Source of the DNA: Polyangium sp. 6x1
GTDB lineage: Bacteria > Myxococcota_A > Polyangia > Polyangiales > Polyangiaceae
NCBI RefSeq assembly: GCF_029946515.1
Contig: NZ_JARZHH010000001.1
Span: forward strand, 434,001-498,000
Direction: 5' to 3'
DNA length: 64,000 nt
Below the pieces are notes generated by a model, which was not told the DNA's origin, did no database searches, and saw only the letters and a program-made list of their open reading frames with translations. The position numbers and the translations under genes were made by a program. This document shows, one piece after another, positions 38,027 to 47,283 of the stretch. Every line of letters begins with the position of its first letter. The first letter of the stretch is position 1.

Positions 38027-38221
38027 GGGGTCCTCGGCGGTGAAGCGCTAGCAAGACCGTGGCCAGACGTGTCCGCGCGGCTCCTCGTCGCGGACCACGG
38101 CCGAGGAGGCGCCAAAGATGCGCGGCCGCGCAGTCGGTGCGCCTTGCGGCCCTCCTCGGGGCCGGCCCTCCGCCGCGCTTGTCGAGCCCGGGCGCGACGG
38201 GCACAATGTCGAGCGAGCGTC

Positions 38222-38626
38222 ATGAAAGCCCCGGACGATCGACTCGAGGCCCTCGACAGCGAGCTCCGGCGCGCGCTTTCCGCGCTCGCCACGCATCCAT
38301 GGGCGAGCCGCGTGGACGACGTCGCCCGCGCCGTCGCCGCGACCGACGTCGGGCTGCGCGTGATCCTCGCCGCGCAGCTCACGGCGAACCTGTGGCATTC
38401 GCGCCAGTACGACGAGGACGAGGCGTATCGAGAAGTCCAGGACGCCTACGAGGGCGCGGTCTGCCGCGCGGCGATGGTGGCGCGGGAGCTGCTCGCGTAC
38501 GAGGAGGTCGAGGGGTACATGCTCGCGCATCCCGGGAGCCGCGAGGTGCAGGGGCTACTCTCGTACAAGGAGGCGACGGATCGAATGCGCGCGAGCGTGA
38601 TGAAGCAATGCCGCGTCGCGCGGTGA
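38222..38626 (+). CDS. Hypothetical helical protein
   Basis: 134-residue acidic, fully helical soluble protein with no recognised family. It has no signal peptide. It is divergent from the CBS gene across 195 bp. A cluster of aromatic and acidic residues (NLWHSRQYDEDEAYREVQDAYEG) lies mid-protein. The codon pattern is as GC-biased as in neighbouring genes, which supports a real gene. Function unknown. Confidence 0.65.
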   Translation: MKAPDDRLEALDSELRRALSALATHPWASRVDDVARAVAATDVGLRVILAAQLTANLWHSRQYDEDEAYREVQDAYEGAVCRAAMVARELLAYEEVEGYMLAHPGSREVQGLLSYKEATDRMRASVMKQCRVAR

Positions 38627-38913
38627 TCGATACCGGCACGAGAGGGTAGCTCGTCACGGACGTCCGGGCCCCGCGGTCCGGCAGCGCGCAATACCACCCG
38701 TACGCAGTTGGTTTGCGCACAACATCCCAGCCGATGTTCAGTCCGGAAGCTCCTCGCGACGTGACGCGGCCCGAGGGGGGCAGGCCGGTCGATCCGATCT
38801 GCGGGGCCCCGATTGAGGAAGGATTGAATCCGCGCCCGGATCGGCGTTACCATCCCCACAGGGACCACGCGTACAAGCGCAGCCGGGTGGGCGCGCATGC
38901 CGAGGGGGAGAAG

Positions 38914-39810
38914 ATGATCATGGAAGAGCACGCGTTGAGCGCCGAAGCGCTTCGTTCGGAGGTGACGGCGCTGCGGGCGCGCCTGCAGGAGGCCGAGATG
39001 CGCGGCAACATGCTCCGGGAGCTCATCGACTGCGTGCCCGGGGCTGTCTGGGAAATCTGGTTCGTCGAGGATCCGAGCCGCGGGCGCATCGGTTACGTGA
39101 GCCGGCAGATCCAAGACATCATCGGCTACACGCCGGAAGAGTGGCTCGCGCAGCCGAACCTCTGGTCCGATCGGGCGCACCCGGAGGACAGGGCCTACGT
39201 GCTCACCGGCAACGCGCTGCTCGAGCGAAACGGCCGCTCGGTCCTTCGATTCCGTTGGGTCCGCCGGGACGGAGGGGTCCTCTGGATCGAAGCCCAGACG
39301 GTGTGCGTGCGCGAGGACGACGGACGCACCGTGGGGCTGCGCGGGATCATCATGGACGTCACGTCCGCTGTACGCGCGGAACAGGAGCGCGCCGACGCCC
39401 TCCTTCAACAGGAGGCGCTGCGCGCGAAAGAAGCGACGCTCCTCGAGCTCTCCACGCCGCTCATCCCCGTGAGTGACGCGGTGATGGTCATGCCGCTCGT
39501 CGGGGACATCGATCCGGTGCGCGCGGAGCGGGCGATCACCGTGCTCCTCGACGGCATGGCGCGGAGCGGCGCGCGCGTGGCGATCCTCGATATCACGGGC
39601 GTCCCGCAGGTCGACGCCGAGGTCGCCGACGCGCTCGTGCGCGCCGCGCGTTCGGTCGCGCTGCTCGGGGCCGAGCCGATGCTCACGGGCATCCGCCCCG
39701 AGGTCGCGCAGACGCTCGTCTCCATAGGGGTCGACCTCTCTGGAATCGGGACGCACAGCACGCTGCAAACGGGTATCGCCCGGGCGATGCGTCGCGCGCG
39801 TACGGGGTGA
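38914..39810 (+). CDS. PAS-STAS regulator (RsbR-like)
   Basis: 298-residue cytosolic regulator. A coiled-coil start (about 10-35) is followed by a PAS domain (about 36-155, with YVSRQIQDIIGYTPEEW and HPEDRAYVL) and a STAS domain (about 180-290, with AILDITGVPQVDAEVADALVRA). This is the arrangement of RsbR-type stressosome proteins, in which STAS Ser/Thr sites are phosphorylated by an RsbT-type kinase. No such kinase is adjacent. GGGGGAG lies before ATG 38914; an in-frame start at 38713 would add a poorly conserved 67-residue extension. A paralogue lies at 55673. Confidence 0.85.
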   Translation: MIMEEHALSAEALRSEVTALRARLQEAEMRGNMLRELIDCVPGAVWEIWFVEDPSRGRIGYVSRQIQDIIGYTPEEWLAQPNLWSDRAHPEDRAYVLTGNALLERNGRSVLRFRWVRRDGGVLWIEAQTVCVREDDGRTVGLRGIIMDVTSAVRAEQERADALLQQEALRAKEATLLELSTPLIPVSDAVMVMPLVGDIDPVRAERAITVLLDGMARSGARVAILDITGVPQVDAEVADALVRAARSVALLGAEPMLTGIRPEVAQTLVSIGVDLSGIGTHSTLQTGIARAMRRARTG

Positions 39811-39925
39811 CGAAAAAAGCTACGTCGCGAACGCCGTGACATACCTCCACGCACGCGAGAGCCCGCACGATCAGACTGGCCCGTGAGTCGAAAATGTGCT
39901 GATGTATGGATTCTAGAGGTGCATC

Positions 39926-40258
39926 ATGCAGAAGCAACATACACTCAACAAGGTGCAGTGGGGATTCCTCGTGGCGCATGCCTGGACGGAGGCATCCTTC
40001 CGCAAGCAGCTCGAGCAGGATCCGTCGAGCGCGATCAAGCTCTTCGCAAAACAGCAATTCGACCTGGAGCTCGAGCACGACGTCGCGCTGCCGATGGACT
40101 TGCCGCTGCCGCCGGCGGATCTCGGCATTGAGTCGCTCACGATGGAGTCCACCCCGGCGCCCGCGACGGCGACCGGCAGCGCGACGGCGAGCGGCAGCGC
40201 GACGGGGACCGGGTCCGCGACCGCAGGGGACGTGCATACGAGCGAGAAGAGCAACTGA
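39926..40258 (+). CDS. TOMM/RiPP precursor peptide with NHLP-like leader
   Basis: 110-residue precursor. The N-terminal leader (about 1-70) has the pattern of the NHLP family, here VAHAWTEASFRKQLEQDPSSAIK (A-W-x4-F-x3-L-x2-DP-x2-A). The C-terminal core (about 75-110) is almost only Thr, Ser, Ala and Gly, with three GSAT units spaced by two residues (GSATASGSATGTGSAT), then VHTSEKSN. It has no Cys, so azolines would be oxazoles or methyloxazoles. AGAGG lies seven bases before the ATG. It precedes the cyclodehydratase by 24 bp. Confidence 0.8.
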   Translation: MQKQHTLNKVQWGFLVAHAWTEASFRKQLEQDPSSAIKLFAKQQFDLELEHDVALPMDLPLPPADLGIESLTMESTPAPATATGSATASGSATGTGSATAGDVHTSEKSN

Positions 40259-40282
40259 TACGAGGCTGCCGCCCGACCGCAC

Positions 40283-42523
40283 ATGCTCACGCGCCCACGC
40301 TTCAAGCATTCCTATCGCGTCGAGATCATCGAGGGCGAGGGAGTCTACCTCCTGTGGGAGGGCGGCAGCCACGTGCTCCACGGCCGAACCTATCAGGTGC
40401 TGGCCCCTCTCCTGACCGGGACGTTGACGGAACAGGAGATCTGCGAGCGCCTGGAACCGCTTGCCTCGCCCGCCGAGGTTTTTTACGCCATCACCATGCT
40501 CCGCAAAGGCGGCTTCGTCACGAACGACGAGGCGGAGATGCCTCGCGCGGAGGCCGCATTCTGGGAGGCGCTCGGCGCCCCGCCGGCACAGGCGCTTTGG
40601 GGCCTGCGCCGGGCCCGCGCTGTCCTCGTCCCCATAGGCGACGTCGATACGAGCGTGCTCGCCGAGGCCCTCGCCGAGCTTTCCCTGGAAACGGGCCCCG
40701 ACGGGGATCTGCCCGTCGTCGTCGTGGACGATTACCTTCGCCCCGAGCTCGACGCCTGGAACCGGACCCAGCTCGAAAAGGGAATGCCGTGGCTCCTCGC
40801 TCGACCGGCCGGCAGGGATGGCTGGCTCGGGCCGCTTTTCATTCCGGGCAAGACGGGATGCTGGCGCTGCCTCGCGCATCGCCTGGAGGGGCATCGCCGG
40901 GTCGAGCGATATCTGGAGCGGCGCACGGGAAAACCCGTTCATCCTCCGGCCCTCGCCGCGCTCCCCTCCACGCGCCGCGCCTTCGCCTCGACGATGGCCA
41001 CCGCCGTCGCGCGCTGGGCCGCTCTGGGCGGGATTCCCGCCCTCGAAGGGCGCGTCATCACACTCGACACGACCACGTTCGAGAGCCGCACGCATACCCT
41101 CGTGCGGCGCCCGCAGTGCCCGACGTGCGGGGATCGTGAAACGGTCGCGCGGGGGCAAGTTTCGCCCTTCGTCCTCGAACCCACGCCCAAAGCGTTCACG
41201 GCCGACGGCGGATTCCGGCAGGCGACGCCCGAGGAGACGCACGAGCGGCTCGCGCATCACCTGAGCCCCATCACGGGCATCGTGAGCCGCCTGCACCGCA
41301 CCGTGCGCCCCGAGGACGACCCTCGGCTCGTCTTCTCGTATTCGACCGACCACAATTTCGCGCAGATGGCGCACGACCTCTCGTCGCTCCGCAGCAGCCT
41401 GCGTAGCTATTCGGGGGGCAAAGGCCGAACGGACATCCAGGCGAAGACCAGCGCGATGTGCGAGTCGATCGAGCGATATGCGGGCGTCTTCCAGGGCGAC
41501 GAGGCGCGCGTCCGCACGGTTCAGGCGGAGCTCGGCGAGGAGGCGATCGACCCGGTCCTCTTGATGGGATACAGCGCGCGACAATATGCCGAGCGCGCGC
41601 GGTGGAATCGGCACGGCGAGGTGTGCACGTGGGTCACCGAGCCCTTCGATCCTGCGCAGGCGATCGAATGGAGCCCGGTCTGGTCCTTGACCGAGAAGCG
41701 GCGGCGATTCGTGCCCACGGGATTCTGTTATTACAACTATCCGCTCCGCGAAGGCCCCGTGTTCACGCGGGCGGATTCGAATGGAAACGCCGCGGGGAGC
41801 ACGCGCACCGAGGCTGTGCTGCAAGGGTTCTTGGAGCTCGTGGAGCGCGACGCGGTCGCGCTCTGGTGGTACAACCGCCTGCGCGTGCCGGGGGTGGATC
41901 TCGCGAGCTTCGAGGATCCCTATCTGCTCGACACCGTGGCGCACTGGCGCGCCCGCGGGCGTGAGCTCTGGGCCCTCGACCTGACGAGTGATCTCGGCAT
42001 TCCCACATTCGCGGCGATTTCGCGACGGCTCGACGGGCCCTTTCCAACCATCATGTTCGGGTTCGGCGCGCACCTCGACGCGCGCCTGGCCTTGCTCCGT
42101 GCGGTCACCGAGCACAACCAGCTCATCCCGTTCGTCTTCACGGGCGACGCGGGAAAACCCTCGCCGGGCGGGCTGATCGTCGACTGGTTGCGGCAGGCGA
42201 CACTGGAGTCCGAGCCTTATTTGCAACCGAGCGTCGCGCCTCCCCGCACGCCGCGTGATTTCGCGCCGCCACTCGGCGAGGACCTCCGGGAGGCCGTGAC
42301 ATTTTGCGTGGAGCGCGCCCGCGAACGTGGGCTCGAAACCCTGGTGCTCGATCAAACCAGGCCCGATACGAGCCTCGTGGTGGTCAAGGTGATCGTGCCC
42401 GGGCTCCGCCATTTCTGGGCCCGCCTCGGGCCGGGCCGGCTTTACGAGGTGCCCGTATCCATGGGCCTGCTCGAATCGCCTCTCGCCGAGGAATCCATGA
42501 ATCCGCATCCGATCTTCATCTAG
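40283..42523 (+). CDS. Fused TOMM cyclodehydratase (E1-like/RRE plus YcaO)
   Basis: 746-residue enzyme that converts Ser/Thr/Cys of the precursor to azolines using ATP. Residues 1-90 look like the winged-helix leader-recognition element. Residues 110-300 are the E1/ThiF-like part with a tetra-Cys zinc site, CWRC (193-196) and CPTC (279-282). Residues 340-746 are the YcaO domain, with ATP/Mg motifs SAMCESIER (390-398) and TEAVLQGFLELVERD. The C-terminus NPHPIFI resembles the Pro-rich tail that orders the YcaO active site. It lies between the precursor and the dehydrogenase. Confidence 0.92.
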   Translation: MLTRPRFKHSYRVEIIEGEGVYLLWEGGSHVLHGRTYQVLAPLLTGTLTEQEICERLEPLASPAEVFYAITMLRKGGFVTNDEAEMPRAEAAFWEALGAPPAQALWGLRRARAVLVPIGDVDTSVLAEALAELSLETGPDGDLPVVVVDDYLRPELDAWNRTQLEKGMPWLLARPAGRDGWLGPLFIPGKTGCWRCLAHRLEGHRRVERYLERRTGKPVHPPALAALPSTRRAFASTMATAVARWAALGGIPALEGRVITLDTTTFESRTHTLVRRPQCPTCGDRETVARGQVSPFVLEPTPKAFTADGGFRQATPEETHERLAHHLSPITGIVSRLHRTVRPEDDPRLVFSYSTDHNFAQMAHDLSSLRSSLRSYSGGKGRTDIQAKTSAMCESIERYAGVFQGDEARVRTVQAELGEEAIDPVLLMGYSARQYAERARWNRHGEVCTWVTEPFDPAQAIEWSPVWSLTEKRRRFVPTGFCYYNYPLREGPVFTRADSNGNAAGSTRTEAVLQGFLELVERDAVALWWYNRLRVPGVDLASFEDPYLLDTVAHWRARGRELWALDLTSDLGIPTFAAISRRLDGPFPTIMFGFGAHLDARLALLRAVTEHNQLIPFVFTGDAGKPSPGGLIVDWLRQATLESEPYLQPSVAPPRTPRDFAPPLGEDLREAVTFCVERARERGLETLVLDQTRPDTSLVVVKVIVPGLRHFWARLGPGRLYEVPVSMGLLESPLAEESMNPHPIFI

Positions 42524-42548
42524 TGCGCGCCGCGGAGGAGAGTTTGCC

Positions 42549-43997
42549 ATGATGGAAACCTGGCGGAGACCGCTCGGCCTGCGCTTCCGCGAAGGGGTCA
42601 CCTGGAGCCTGGACGCGAACGGCGCCGCCCAGTTGACCTCCTCCTCGTTCTCCCCGGTCTCGCTCGGGGCGTTGCCGCAGGCCTTGCTCACCGCATTCGA
42701 GCGCCTCGGCGCCGAGGGCCCCACGATCGAGGCGCTGGCCGAAGGTCTCGCCGAGCAGGACGGACCTCTCGCCGTGGCGACGTTGCTGCACCACCTCCGC
42801 CGCCTGGAGCAGCTCGTGCTGCTCGCCTATGCCGTGCGTGACGTGAAGACCACGATTGCGGTGCTGCAACCGATCTCGCCCCGGTTTTCGCTGGGCAGCG
42901 GAGCCATCGACCCCGAGCGCCGTTACGTGCTCTCCCGCTTCGCATATCAACGTCGCGTCGGTGAGGGCCTCGTGCTGGAATCGCCCCGCTGCCATGCGCT
43001 CCTGCGCATCGAAGATGCCCGGACCGCCGCCCTTTGCTTTGCGCTCGCCCGCCCGACTGCGCCCGCGGCGCTCACAGTGCCCGGTGCGAGCCTCGAAGCC
43101 ATGAGCACCCTCGTCGGCCTGCTGGTCGCGGCCGGATTCGCGATCCCGGCCGAGGATGCGGGGGGCACCGAGGAAGAGCAGGTCTTCGAGCTCGCGAGCT
43201 GGTCCTTCCACGACCTGCTTTTCCACGCGCGCAGCCGCCCCGGCCGCCATTCCGGGCCTTGCGGCAAGACGTACCCCTTCCGTGATCGTGTCCCGCCGCC
43301 TCCCGCCCTGCGGCCGCCTCGCGCCTCGACGGATCCTCCCATTTTGCTGCACCGCCCGGACCTCGACGCGCTCCGCACGAGCGACCGCCCCTTCACAGCC
43401 GTGCTCGAGGGTAGGCGCAGCGTGTACGCGCAGGGGCGCGTGCCCATTTCGGTCGAGCAGCTCGGCGAGCTCCTTTATCGGTCGGCGGGGGTCCGCGCGC
43501 ATATCCCTGCGACGCCCGAATGCTGCTACGACATCACCATGCGCCCCTCCCCCTCCGGCGGCGCCTGTCACGACCTCGAAATCTATCTCGCCGTCGATCG
43601 CTGCCGTGGCCTGGATTCGGGCCTCTACCATTACGATCCCGACGCGCACGCCCTCTCCCGCATCCAGGGCCGCACGCCCGAGGTCACGACCCTGCTCACG
43701 GACGCCGCGTTCGCGACGCGCCACACCGAATTGCCGCAGGTGCTCATCTGCCTCGCGAGCCGATTCCAGCGCGTGTCCTGGAGCTACGAGGGCATTTCTT
43801 ATTCGGTCACCCTCAAGAACGCCGGCGTGCTTTACCAGACGTTTTACCTGGTCGCGACCGCGATGCGCCTCGCCTGCAGCGGCGTGGGTCGGGGAGATTC
43901 GGACCTCTTCTGCAAGGCCGCCGGCACCGATTATTACGCCGAGACGAGCGTGGGCGAGCTCGTGCTCGCCAGCCGTACCGAGGGAGACGAGCCATGA
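42549..43997 (+). CDS. SagB-type FMN dehydrogenase of the TOMM operon
   Basis: 482-residue protein with the two-part SagB layout: an N-terminal winged-helix-like domain (about 1-220) and a C-terminal nitroreductase-type FMN domain (about 280-478). FMN contacts are suggested by EGRRSVYAQGR and RPSPSGGACHDLEIYLAV. The role is to oxidise azolines made by the YcaO protein to aromatic azoles. GGAGAG precedes the ATG (double Met). The TGA overlaps the ATG of the next gene (ATGA), coupling dehydrogenase and peptidase synthesis. Confidence 0.9.
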   Translation: MMETWRRPLGLRFREGVTWSLDANGAAQLTSSSFSPVSLGALPQALLTAFERLGAEGPTIEALAEGLAEQDGPLAVATLLHHLRRLEQLVLLAYAVRDVKTTIAVLQPISPRFSLGSGAIDPERRYVLSRFAYQRRVGEGLVLESPRCHALLRIEDARTAALCFALARPTAPAALTVPGASLEAMSTLVGLLVAAGFAIPAEDAGGTEEEQVFELASWSFHDLLFHARSRPGRHSGPCGKTYPFRDRVPPPPALRPPRASTDPPILLHRPDLDALRTSDRPFTAVLEGRRSVYAQGRVPISVEQLGELLYRSAGVRAHIPATPECCYDITMRPSPSGGACHDLEIYLAVDRCRGLDSGLYHYDPDAHALSRIQGRTPEVTTLLTDAAFATRHTELPQVLICLASRFQRVSWSYEGISYSVTLKNAGVLYQTFYLVATAMRLACSGVGRGDSDLFCKAAGTDYYAETSVGELVLASRTEGDEP

Positions 43998-45721
43998 TCT
44001 GCGATCGTGTCGACATCAAAGGCAGCGCCCGACCGCCCCTGTTTGGCGCCGTGCTCCGGGGCGACGTTTCTCCCGACGAAATCGTGACCGCCGTGCTTTG
44101 CCTGCGCACCCCGGAGGGCTCTCCTCCGCTCGTGGAGACCGCCTTTCGCGTGGTCCGGACCCGCGAGCCCTGGTCGCACGAGCGTTATGCGGCCACGTAT
44201 GCAGCGAGCCCGGACGACCTCGCGCGGGTCGAGGCGTTTGCCCGCGAGCATGATCTCTCGGTCGTCGACGTCCATCGGGCCGCGCGGGCGGTGACGCTGC
44301 GCGGAACCGCGGGATCCTTTCAGGCGGCCTTCGCCGTACAATTGAAGCGCCATGCCTACCGGGGGGAAATCGACGTCACCCATGAAGCGCCCCTCTCCGT
44401 CCCCACGAAGCTCGACGGCCTGATCCTCTGGGTGTTCCTTCCCCGCGACGCGCCCCTCGTACACGACAGCCCGCCGCCGCGGCGACGCGCCGAGGCGCCT
44501 CCGGCCCCGCCCGCCCCCGCACCGGACAAACCCTGGCGATTTCACCCGCCGCCTCGCTTCGCCGAGCTCTACGATTTTCCGACCGAGCTCACGGGCGAAG
44601 GCGTATGCCTCGGCGTGCTCTCGCTCTACGGCGGCTTTTCCCCGGACGACATGCAGGTTTTTTTCGAGGGCCTCGGCATGCGGGCGCCGGAGATCCTCAC
44701 CGTGGGGCCAAACCGCTGGGCGACCGGGCACGACGCCTGGGCGAATTACGAGGTCAGCATGGACGCGCAAATCGCCTTCTCCTGCGCGCCCGGCGTACGC
44801 CCGGTGGTTTATTTCTCCGGCGCGCGGGGGAACGACGACACCACGAGCCACAGCTACTTCAAGCTCTTCAACGCCGCGCTCTTCGATACCGAGAACCGGC
44901 CCTCCGTGCTCACGCTCAGCGCGGGGCTGCCCGAGGATCTGCCCGGCGTGTGGACGCGGGCCGAGGCCGAGCGGATCAACGAGCTCTTCATCATCGCCGC
45001 CATCCTGGGCATCACGATCTGTCTTCCCTCGGGCGACTCCGGATCCATTTTCCCCATGGCGCAGGGCATGTTCTCGGCGCCCTCGCTGGTCTATTTCCCC
45101 GGCTCGAGCCCCTGGGTCCTCTGCTGCGGCGGCACGACGCTGATCCTCGACGAACAGGGCGCCCGAAAGGACGAGGTCGTGTGGAATCGCCTCGCCGACA
45201 CCATGCTCCTCGCTTATGGCGATGCCGGCAGTATCGCCAACCTCGGCAGCAGCAGCGGCGGCGTGAGCCGTTATTTCGAGCGCCCCGAATGGCAGGCCCG
45301 CGCCTCCGTCCCGGTCCGCACGTTCGCCACGTTCCGCGACTGGGTCTTCACCGAACCGGCGAGCACGTTCGCCGGCCGCGGCTGCCCCGACGTGGCGGCG
45401 CACGCGGATTTCTTCGACGGATACCGCATCTTCGTGGACGGCGCCTACCGCCATGGCGGAGGCACGAGCGCGTCCACGCCCCTCTTCGCGGCGCTCGTGG
45501 CCCGCCTCTGCCAGGGCGTGGGCAGACGCCTCGGATTCCTGAATCCGCTGCTCTATCGATTGCAACTGGACGATGGGGCGAACGTCTTCCGCCCCATCGT
45601 CGCCGGCAACAACGGCGGATACGCCGCCTCGCCCGACGCTCGGTGGAACGCCTGCACCGGGCTCGGCGCCCCCCGCGGACGAGCGCTGCTCGAAGCGCTC
45701 CGCAAGGCGTACGGCGTCTAG
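43994..45721 (+). CDS. S53 (sedolisin/kumamolisin) serine-carboxyl peptidase in the TOMM operon
   Basis: 575-residue peptidase. A pro-kumamolisin activation domain (about 30-150) is followed by a Pro-rich linker and the S53 catalytic domain (about 185-570). The catalytic residues are in place: Glu253 and Asp257 in YEVSMD, oxyanion Asp348 in PSGDSGS, Ser492 in GGTSASTP. A calcium site is likely near the C-terminus. There is no signal peptide, unusual for a family that is normally secreted and acid-active. It overlaps sagB by four bases, so a role as leader peptidase or maturation protease is the natural inference. Its stop interlocks with that of the convergent EthA-like gene. Confidence 0.9.
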   Translation: MICDRVDIKGSARPPLFGAVLRGDVSPDEIVTAVLCLRTPEGSPPLVETAFRVVRTREPWSHERYAATYAASPDDLARVEAFAREHDLSVVDVHRAARAVTLRGTAGSFQAAFAVQLKRHAYRGEIDVTHEAPLSVPTKLDGLILWVFLPRDAPLVHDSPPPRRRAEAPPAPPAPAPDKPWRFHPPPRFAELYDFPTELTGEGVCLGVLSLYGGFSPDDMQVFFEGLGMRAPEILTVGPNRWATGHDAWANYEVSMDAQIAFSCAPGVRPVVYFSGARGNDDTTSHSYFKLFNAALFDTENRPSVLTLSAGLPEDLPGVWTRAEAERINELFIIAAILGITICLPSGDSGSIFPMAQGMFSAPSLVYFPGSSPWVLCCGGTTLILDEQGARKDEVVWNRLADTMLLAYGDAGSIANLGSSSGGVSRYFERPEWQARASVPVRTFATFRDWVFTEPASTFAGRGCPDVAAHADFFDGYRIFVDGAYRHGGGTSASTPLFAALVARLCQGVGRRLGFLNPLLYRLQLDDGANVFRPIVAGNNGGYAASPDARWNACTGLGAPRGRALLEALRKAYGV

Positions 45722-47217
45722 GGCGTCACACCCGCATTTGAGCGCGCCTCGGCGCCGGCGGAGCTCGTCCGGACAAACTCCATCGTGCCGTCGTCGACCT
45801 CCCCGAATCGCAAGGCCGCGATGTCCATCAGGTAATTCTGATTCACCTTCCACGGCTTCTTCGAGCCCTGCTTCGGGAATGCGTGAACCGCGCGCTGGAC
45901 GTACCCCGACGTGAAGTCGAGCAAGGGCAGCTCCTCCATGTCGGAATCACTGCGGCGTGGCGTGCATTGGCGCGCGCCGATCGCGTCCATGTGGTTCAGC
46001 AGGCGACAAACGTATTCGGCGACGAGATCGGCCTTCAGCGTCCACGAGGCATTCGTGTACCCGAACGCGCATGCCAGGTTCGGCACGTCGCTGAACATCA
46101 CGCCCTTGTAACTGAGGAGCTTCGACGACTCCACGCGGCGGCCGTCCACCACGACCTCCACGCCGCCGAGGAAGAGGAGCCGGAGCCCCGTCGCCATGAC
46201 GACGAGATCCGCTTCGAGCTCCTGCCCCGACGTGAGCCGGAGCCCCTTCTCGGTGAACGTCTCGATGTGGTCCGTGACGACCGACGCCCGGCCCGCCTTC
46301 ACCGCCTCGAAGAGATCCCCGTCCGGCACGACACAAAGGCGCTGATCCCAGGGATTGTATCGAGGTGTGAAATGCTGGTCGACGTCGTAGTCGGGCCCGA
46401 GGTGCCCGCGCACGAGATCGACGAGGCGCTTCTTCACGCTCGCCGGCCTCCGCCGCGCGAGCTGATAAAAGGCCATCCCCAAAGCCACGTTCTTCCAGCG
46501 CGTGATCTCGTAAGCGACATGCGAGGGGACGCGCTTCTGGAGCCAGCGCGCGATCACGTCCTGCGACGGCAGCGAAACCACGTACGTCGGCGAGCGCTGG
46601 AGCATCACCACGTGCGCGGCCTCCTTCGCGAGCTCCGGCACGAGCGTGACGGCCGTCGCGCCGCTGCCGATCACGACCACGCGTTTCCCGCGGTATTCGA
46701 CGTCGTCCGTCCAGAACTGCGGGTGCACGATGCGGCCTCGAAAGCGCTCGGTGCCCGACAGCTCCGGGGCGTATCCCTTCTCGTAATCGTAATAGCCGCT
46801 GCACATGAGAAGGAAATTGCACGTGAAGCTGACGATCTCCTTCGACGGGCCACGCTCCACTTCCACCGTCCACGCCGCGCGCTCGCTCGACCACGTGGCC
46901 CGCACGACCCGGCAGCCGAACCGGATCTTCGATTCGATCCCGTCCTCGCGGGCCGTCTCGCGGATGTAGGCGAGGATCGACGGCCCGTCCGCGATCGCCT
47001 TCCGCTCCTTCCACGGCTTGAACGAGTAGCCGAGCGTGTACATGTCGGAATCGGACCGGATGCCCGGATACCGAAAGAGATCCCAGGTTCCGCCGATGGC
47101 CTCGCGCCCCTCGAGGATCGCGAAGGTCTTGCCGGGGCACCGGGTCGTGAGGTGGTGAGCTGCCCCGATCCCCGATAACCCTGCCCCCACGATGATCACA
47201 TCGAAATGTTCGGCCAT
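45718..47217 (-). CDS. ethA: EthA-like FAD monooxygenase (Baeyer-Villiger type)
   Basis: 499-residue flavoprotein that inserts oxygen next to ketones or S-oxygenates thioamides. It has FAD motif VIIVGAGLSGIG, GGTWDLFRYPGIRSDSDMYTLG, NADPH motif VVVIGSGATAV and the NPWDQRLC and YTNASWTLKADLV blocks that closely recall mycobacterial EthA along its whole length. ATG 47217 gives the usual N-terminus MAEHFDVIIVGAG. It is convergent with the TOMM operon, so co-regulation is not implied. Tailoring of the RiPP cannot be excluded but has no support beyond adjacency. Confidence 0.88.
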   Translation of the reverse strand: MAEHFDVIIVGAGLSGIGAAHHLTTRCPGKTFAILEGREAIGGTWDLFRYPGIRSDSDMYTLGYSFKPWKERKAIADGPSILAYIRETAREDGIESKIRFGCRVVRATWSSERAAWTVEVERGPSKEIVSFTCNFLLMCSGYYDYEKGYAPELSGTERFRGRIVHPQFWTDDVEYRGKRVVVIGSGATAVTLVPELAKEAAHVVMLQRSPTYVVSLPSQDVIARWLQKRVPSHVAYEITRWKNVALGMAFYQLARRRPASVKKRLVDLVRGHLGPDYDVDQHFTPRYNPWDQRLCVVPDGDLFEAVKAGRASVVTDHIETFTEKGLRLTSGQELEADLVVMATGLRLLFLGGVEVVVDGRRVESSKLLSYKGVMFSDVPNLACAFGYTNASWTLKADLVAEYVCRLLNHMDAIGARQCTPRRSDSDMEELPLLDFTSGYVQRAVHAFPKQGSKKPWKVNQNYLMDIAALRFGEVDDGTMEFVRTSSAGAEARSNAGVTP

Positions 47218-47283
47218 CTCTCTCACCTGCTCGTCACGACCCGCGGACCGCCCCAACGTAGCACGAGCACGCTGCCGCGGCTA

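Noticed and set aside
39683..42724. 1013-codon minus-strand frame opposite the TOMM genes
   Set aside because: Antisense shadow of the cyclodehydratase; no recognisable domain and no ribosome-binding site.
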